From: Actinophytocola xinjiangensis
GTDB lineage: Bacteria; Actinomycetota; Actinomycetes; Mycobacteriales; Pseudonocardiaceae
Assembly: GCF_001921215.1 (NCBI RefSeq)
Contig: NZ_MSIF01000020.1
Coordinates: 62,001 to 126,000 of the forward strand
DNA length: 64,000 nt
Reading direction: 5' to 3'
The notes under the pieces are model-generated. The model had not been told where the DNA came from, made no database searches, and saw only the letters and a list, made by a program, of their open reading frames with translations. The stretch's first letter is position 1. The number at the start of each line of letters is the position of its first letter. Positions 59,504 through 64,000 of the stretch are shown here, piece by piece. A program made the translations under genes and the position numbers.

Positions 59504-62500
59504 CGCGACGACTCGTGGAACGTGGCCAGCAGTGCGGTCCCGCGTGCCCGGGTCTCGGTCAGGGTGGCGTCCTTGATGTCGCCGTAGCCCCGCACGTGCT
59601 CGGGCAGGCTGGCCAGTTCGACGGCGATCGCGTAGGTGTCCTGCGTGACCGAGGGCAGGATCTCGGTGATCAGCCGCTCGTACTCCCCGACCAGCGCCCG
59701 TTCCCGCCGCCGGTGTGCGGTATGTCCGAACAGGTCCAGTGGTCCGCCGCGCACGACCTTCAACGCGGCCAGCACCCGCAGGGCTGGCAGCGCGAGCCGG
59801 CCGGGGATGGCGACCTTGCGCGGCCGGCCGGTGCGCCGGTCACGCGGGAAGAACCGTTGCGGCGCCAGGTTGATCGCGATCCGCCGGTGGCTGGTGAACT
59901 CGCCGCGCAGCTGCTCGGCGAACACCCCGTCGGTGTAGAGCCGGGCCACCTCGTACTCGTCCTTGTAGGCCATGACCTTGAAGAAGTAGGTCGCCACGGC
60001 CCGCGACAGCGCGCCGTCGCCGGGGTCGGCGGCGACCGTCGCGTCGACCAGCGCGCGGTAGCGCCGGGCGTAGGCGCTGTTCTGGTAGGCGACCAGGCTC
60101 GCCGCGCGGTCCTCGGCGATCTCGGCGGCCCCTGGCTGGTCCGGCTCGGCGGGCGGCCCGGTGAGCGCGCCGGGGTCGGTGGCCAGCAGCCGGCCCAGCG
60201 CCAGCGCACGCCGGTTGGTGTCCACGGCGACGCCGTTGAGCTCGATCGCCCGGTCCAGGGCGGCGGGGGTGACGCCGAGCAGGCCGCGTTGCAGCGCGTG
60301 GCCGAGCATGAGCATCGTGGCCTCGACGTTCGCGCCGAGCGCGGCGCCGGCCAGCGCCTTGAACGGCAGCGCGACGGTGTGCGCCGCGCGGTCCCGGATG
60401 GTGGCGACCACCGGCGCGGCGCTCAGGTCGAGGTCGGGGTCGGTGGCCAGGGCGGTGGTCGGCGCGACCGCGAGGTCCACCAGCGCCTGGGTGCGCTCGG
60501 CGGAGAGCAACGCGAGGATCGCCGGGTCGGCGGTGGTCAGCGGGTCGGCGGCGACCAGCACGTCGGCCGGGCCGACCTGGCGGGCGTGCGCCGGCAGGTC
60601 GGGCCGGATCCGGATGTGGCTGCTCACCGGGCCGTTCTTCTGCGCCAGCCCGGTCTGGTTGAGCACGGTGACCTGCCGGCCGTCGAGGTGGGCGGCCATC
60701 CCCAGCACGGCCCCGGCGGTGGACACGCCGGTGCCGCCGATCCCGGTGATCAGCACGTCCGCGCCGCCGGTGGGCTCCGGCGGCGCCGGCAGGGCGGCGA
60801 TCCGCCGGTCGAGCGCGGCGGTGTCGATCGACGGCGTGTCGGCCGGCGCGGCCACGCTCGGCACACCGCCGGTGACCGTGACGAAGCTGGGGCAGTAGCC
60901 CTTCACGCAGGACAGGTCGAGGTTGCACGCCGCCTGGTCCACGCGGCGTTTGCGGCCGTGGGCGGTCTCCACCGGCGCGACGGCGATGCACGACGAGACG
61001 TGGTTGCAGTCCCCGCAGCCCTCGCAGACCCGTTCGTTGATCAGCACGCGGCTGGCGGGGGTGGGCAGCCGGTCACGCTTGCGCAGCCGGCGGGCCTCGG
61101 CCGCGCAGAACTGGTCGTAGACGACGGCGGTCACGCCGGGGACGGTCCGCAGCCGTTCCTGCACCTCGGCCAGACGGTCGCGGTGCACGACGGCGACCTC
61201 GCGGGGCAGCGCGCCGCGCGGGTAGCCGTGGGTGCCGTCGTTGACCACCACCACCTCGCCGACGCCCAGCGCCCGCAGCTGCGCCACGATCCCCGGCACC
61301 AGCTCGGCCCCGTCCTGGGACTCGCCCTCGATCGGCTGCCCGCCGGTCATGGCGATGGCGCCGTTGGCGAGGACCTTGTAGGTGATGTTCACCCCGGCGG
61401 CGACCGCCGCCCGCACGGCCAGCAGTCCGGAGTGGAAGTACGTGCCGTCGCCGAGGTTCTGGAACACGTGCCGCTCGCCGACGAACGGCGACATGCCGAT
61501 CCAGGTGGCGCCCTCGCCGCCCATCTGGGTCAGCGTCAGGGTCTCCCGGTCGGGCATGCCCACGGCCATGCCGTGGCAGCCGATGCCGCCGAGCGCGACG
61601 CTGCCCTCGGGCACGGTGGTCGACAGGTTGTGCGGGCAGCCGGCGCAGAACCCGGCCTGGCGGGCCGGGGTGAGCAGTCGCAGCGGCGGCGGGACCGCGC
61701 GGCTGTGCGGCGGCGTCCAGCCGGGGGCGACGGTGGCGAGCCAGCGGGCGAGCAGCGGGCGGAGGGTGGCGGCGGTCAGCTCGCCGGTGGCCGGGACGAG
61801 CGGGCGGCCGTCGGTGTCGAGCTTGCCGGCCAGCCGGGGCCGGTCGGCCTGCCCGTAGAGCTGGCGGGCGAGCTGCTGTTCGATCAGCGGCTGCTTCTCC
61901 TCCACGACCAGCACGTCGCGCAGGCCATCGGCGAACTCCCGGGCGCCGGCCGGTTCCAGCGGCCAGCTCAGCGTGATCCGGTACAGGCGCAGGCCGAGGC
62001 GTTCGCGGGCGGGTTCGTCGACGCCGAGCCGGTCGAGGGCCTCCCGCAGCTCCAGGTAGGTGCGGCCGGCGGCGGCGATGCCGATCCGGTCGCCGGCCGA
62101 CGCGCGGTGCACGCGGTCGAGGCCGTTGAGCCGCCAGTACTCGCCGACGCGGGGGAGCCGGCGCTCGACGAGGCTGCGTTCCATCGCCAGCGCCGGCTTC
62201 GACCAGGCGACGTGGTCGCCGTCGGGCAGCGGGGTGTCGGGCAGCCGCACGTCCAGGCCGGTGGGCAGCTCGACCGAGGCGAAGCTGTCCATCAGGTTGG
62301 TGACGACCTTGAGGCCGACCCAGCAGCCGCTGGCCCGGGACATCGCCCATGCGTGCCGGCCGAGGGTGAGGACGTCGAGCAGGGTCGCCGGATTGACCAC
62401 CGGGATGCCGGCGGCCATCAGCGTCGGCTCGCTCTGGTGGGCCAGCGACGAGGACTTCGCCGCCGGGTCGTCCCCGGCGACGACCAGCACGCCGCCGTGG

Positions 62501-62904
62501 CGGGCCACCCCGGCGAGGTTGCCGTGCTTGAGCGCGTCGCCGGAGCGGTCGACGCCGGGGCCCTTGCCGTACCAGAGGGCGAACACACCGTCGCGGCGGC
62601 TGCCGGGCAGCAGCGGGGCCTGCTGGGTGCCCAGGACGGCGGTGGCGGCGAGGTCCTCGTTGACCCCGGGTTCGAAGTGGACGTCCTCGGCGCTGAGCTG
62701 GGCGCGGGCGCGGCCCAGCTCCAGGTCGAGCCCGCCCAGCGGGGAGCCCCGGTAGCCCGAGACGTAGCCGCTGGTGTCGAGGCCGGCGCGCCGGTCGGCC
62801 CGGCGCTGCTCAAGGAGCAGGCGTACCAGTGCCTGGTCTCCGTTGAGCTGCACCCGGCCGGCCGGCCGTTCGTAGCGGTGCTCCAGCCGATAGGCCTCGT
62901 CCAT
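59500..62904 (-). CDS. Fused indolepyruvate:ferredoxin oxidoreductase-family protein
   Basis: The 1134-residue protein joins three regions. The first is pyrimidine-binding/TPP domains (about 1-600: DTSGYVSGYRGSPLGGLDLEL; AGFCAGCPHNLSTTVPEGSVALGGIGCHGM; TYFHSGLLAVRAAVAAGVNITYKVLANGAIAMTGGQP; VVVNDGTHGYPRGALP). The second is a [4Fe-4S] motif CEGCGDCNHVSSC near 627-639. The third is a gamma-type domain (DVLITGIGGTGVSTAGAVLGMAAHLDGRQVTVLNQTGLAQKNGPVSSHI). This is the long aerobic arylpyruvate/2-oxoacid oxidoreductase type, making acyl-CoA and reduced carrier from a 2-oxo acid. It is first in a six-gene operon; motif A overlaps its ribosome site. Confidence 0.92.
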   Translation of the reverse strand: MDEAYRLEHRYERPAGRVQLNGDQALVRLLLEQRRADRRAGLDTSGYVSGYRGSPLGGLDLELGRARAQLSAEDVHFEPGVNEDLAATAVLGTQQAPLLPGSRRDGVFALWYGKGPGVDRSGDALKHGNLAGVARHGGVLVVAGDDPAAKSSSLAHQSEPTLMAAGIPVVNPATLLDVLTLGRHAWAMSRASGCWVGLKVVTNLMDSFASVELPTGLDVRLPDTPLPDGDHVAWSKPALAMERSLVERRLPRVGEYWRLNGLDRVHRASAGDRIGIAAAGRTYLELREALDRLGVDEPARERLGLRLYRITLSWPLEPAGAREFADGLRDVLVVEEKQPLIEQQLARQLYGQADRPRLAGKLDTDGRPLVPATGELTAATLRPLLARWLATVAPGWTPPHSRAVPPPLRLLTPARQAGFCAGCPHNLSTTVPEGSVALGGIGCHGMAVGMPDRETLTLTQMGGEGATWIGMSPFVGERHVFQNLGDGTYFHSGLLAVRAAVAAGVNITYKVLANGAIAMTGGQPIEGESQDGAELVPGIVAQLRALGVGEVVVVNDGTHGYPRGALPREVAVVHRDRLAEVQERLRTVPGVTAVVYDQFCAAEARRLRKRDRLPTPASRVLINERVCEGCGDCNHVSSCIAVAPVETAHGRKRRVDQAACNLDLSCVKGYCPSFVTVTGGVPSVAAPADTPSIDTAALDRRIAALPAPPEPTGGADVLITGIGGTGVSTAGAVLGMAAHLDGRQVTVLNQTGLAQKNGPVSSHIRIRPDLPAHARQVGPADVLVAADPLTTADPAILALLSAERTQALVDLAVAPTTALATDPDLDLSAAPVVATIRDRAAHTVALPFKALAGAALGANVEATMLMLGHALQRGLLGVTPAALDRAIELNGVAVDTNRRALALGRLLATDPGALTGPPAEPDQPGAAEIAEDRAASLVAYQNSAYARRYRALVDATVAADPGDGALSRAVATYFFKVMAYKDEYEVARLYTDGVFAEQLRGEFTSHRRIAINLAPQRFFPRDRRTGRPRKVAIPGRLALPALRVLAALKVVRGGPLDLFGHTAHRRRERALVGEYERLITEILPSVTQDTYAIAVELASLPEHVRGYGDIKDATLTETRARGTALLATFHESSR

Positions 62905-62918
62905 ACCAACCCCTTGGT
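62905..62918. promoter_or_regulatory. Motif A site 5: ACCAACCCCTTGGT
   Basis: Palindrome immediately upstream of the ferredoxin-oxidoreductase ATG, covering its ribosome binding site. A bound repressor here would block an elongating polymerase or initiation nearby. Confidence 0.65.
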
Positions 62919-62935
62919 CGGGAACGAAGCCAACT

Positions 62936-62951
62936 TATCATATAGATGATT
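62936..62951. promoter_or_regulatory. Motif B site: TATCATATAGATGATT
   Basis: Identical over 16 bp to the site at 43,464. It overlaps the last codons and stop of the SsuD-like gene and lies 18 nt from motif A site 5, upstream of the ferredoxin-oxidoreductase operon. Confidence 0.7.
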
Positions 62952-64000
62952 TGGACTGCAGCAGTTCGTCTGACGTCAGACCACGCCGATCAAGCTCCGG
63001 CCGCACCCCTTCGGCGAACCAGTAGGCCTCCTCCAGGTGCGGGTAGCCGGAGAGGACGAACTCGTCGATGCCCAACGCGTGGTACTCGGCGATCCGCTCG
63101 GCCACCTCCGCGTGGCTGCCGACCAGCGCGGTGCCGGCCCCGCCGCGCACCAGCCCGACCCCCGCCCACAGGTTCGGGTGGATCTCCAGCCCGCGCACGC
63201 CCCGGTCGAGCCCGCCGCCGTGCAACGCGACCATCCGCCGCTGCCCGACCGACTCGCTCGCGGACAGCTGCTCCTGGGCCCGGCGCACCTGCACGGGGTC
63301 GAGCGCGGCCAGCAACCGCGCCGCCTCGGCCCACGCCTGCTCGGCGGTGTCCCGGGTGATGACGTGCAGCCGGATACCGAAACGCACCGTGCGCCCCGCC
63401 GCCTCCGCCAGCGCCCGCACCGAGCCGATCTTCTCCGCGACCTGCTCCGGCGGCTCACCCCAGGTCAGGTACACGTCGGCGTGCCGGGCGGCGACCGGCA
63501 ACGCCGCCGGCGACGAGCCGCCGAAGTAGATCCCCGGCACCGGGTCCGGCGGCGCGAGCACGGTCGCGCCGGCCACCGTGAGGTGCTCGCCGGCGAAGTC
63601 GAACGGCTCACCGCCCCACGCGCCACGCACGATGGTCAGGAACTCGTCGGTGCGGGCGTAGCGGGCGTCGTGGTCGTGCCAGTCACCGAAGCGGCGCTGC
63701 TCGACCGCGTCACCGCCGGTGACCACGTTGAGCAGCAGCCGGCCGCCGGAGATCCGCTGGTAGCTGGCCGCCATCTGGGCCGCCAGCGTCGGCGAGACGA
63801 TCCCGGGCCGGAAGGCCACCAGGAACTTCAGCGTGCGGGTCTCGCGGATGAGCGCGGCGGTGGTCAGCCAGGCGTCCTCGCACCACGTGCCGGTCGGCGT
63901 GAGCACCCCGGCGAACCCCAGCCGCTCGGCCGCCGAGGCGACCTGGGCCAGGTAGTCGATGTCCGGACCACGGGCGGCGGCCGGCCCGAGCGACTTGTTG
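62938..64000 (-). CDS. SsuD-like FMNH2-dependent alkanesulfonate monooxygenase (5' end outside window)
   Basis: 353 codons are visible on the minus strand and the frame enters from beyond 64,000. Motifs are [72 protein letters not shown] and [32 protein letters not shown], matching SsuD of sulfur-starvation sulfonate use. It may belong to an upstream operon unrelated to the CoA regulon. Its final codons (SKSSI, stop) lie inside the motif B palindrome. Confidence 0.9.
   Translation of the reverse strand, partial: NKSLGPAAARGPDIDYLAQVASAAERLGFAGVLTPTGTWCEDAWLTTAALIRETRTLKFLVAFRPGIVSPTLAAQMAASYQRISGGRLLLNVVTGGDAVEQRRFGDWHDHDARYARTDEFLTIVRGAWGGEPFDFAGEHLTVAGATVLAPPDPVPGIYFGGSSPAALPVAARHADVYLTWGEPPEQVAEKIGSVRALAEAAGRTVRFGIRLHVITRDTAEQAWAEAARLLAALDPVQVRRAQEQLSASESVGQRRMVALHGGGLDRGVRGLEIHPNLWAGVGLVRGGAGTALVGSHAEVAERIAEYHALGIDEFVLSGYPHLEEAYWFAEGVRPELDRRGLTSDELLQSKSSI

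Noticed and set aside
59206..62949. 1247-codon plus-strand open frame opposite the ferredoxin oxidoreductase
   Set aside because: The minus strand has clear TPP and Fe-S motifs; the plus-strand product is compositionally biased with no recognisable domain.

Overview
The window is very GC-rich, densely packed DNA with many GTG/TTG starts and 4-bp ATGA/GTGA gene overlaps. It carries a SARP-type regulator, an XRE(DUF5753)/DUF397 pair, an ESX/type VII-like secreted protein, LLM-type flavin oxidoreductases and a mycothiol-type (TIGR03084) protein. This points to a filamentous actinomycete, perhaps of the Pseudonocardiales; genus and species cannot be read from the sequence. No rRNA, tRNA, CRISPR array, insertion sequence or replication origin was seen, and no intergenic stretch exceeds 300 bp.

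Left part (1-28 kb) is accessory DNA made of small modules. (i) 1-4.8 kb: a RiPP-type azole cluster with a SARP regulator (minus strand), a 15-residue peptide ORF overlapping a fused YcaO cyclodehydratase, and a SagB-type dehydrogenase. (ii) 4.8-6.7 kb: a convergent histidine kinase/NarL response regulator pair whose 3' ends overlap. (iii) 6.9-12.8 kb: a SnoaL-like protein and a ferric-siderophore uptake operon (binding protein, siderophore-interacting reductase, two permeases, ATPase) divergent from an AraC regulator, with an IdeR/DmdR-like iron box between them. (iv) 13.8-17.2 kb: a sulfatase, a HAD hydrolase and the formylglycine-generating enzyme that should activate the sulfatase. (v) 17.4-19.6 kb: type VII-like secreted proteins. 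(vi) 19.6-24 kb: a lone PcaB-like lyase, a duplicated gene of unknown function, an HD hydrolase and an XRE/DUF397 pair. (vii) 23.9-28 kb: TetR-SDR-CMD genes, a secreted cutinase-like hydrolase and a second copy of the regulator family first seen at 12.8 kb.

Right part (28-63 kb) looks like one 35-kb catabolic regulon for a bulky or branched acid handled as CoA thioesters. It encodes an LIV-type ABC importer (binding protein at 29.6 kb; permeases and ATPases at 50.7-54.1 kb), two acyl-CoA ligases, three split alpha/beta acyl-CoA dehydrogenase pairs, three enoyl-CoA hydratases, a two-gene MaoC-type hydratase, a thiolase, an AtuA-family protein beside a biotin-dependent acyl-CoA carboxylase, a nitronate-monooxygenase-like flavoprotein, a Rieske oxygenase, a fused indolepyruvate:ferredoxin oxidoreductase, and TetR and GntR regulators. 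Two palindromes recur in its promoters. Motif A (ACCrnCC-n-GTyGGT type) occurs five times, one copy directly before the TetR gene. Motif B (TATCATnTAGnTGATT) occurs three times and is always near motif A. I could not match the whole gene set to a described pathway. It mixes parts known from acyclic-terpene (Atu/Liu) and steroid-ring/side-chain catabolism and is the best candidate here for an undescribed system. The window ends inside an SsuD-like monooxygenase gene.
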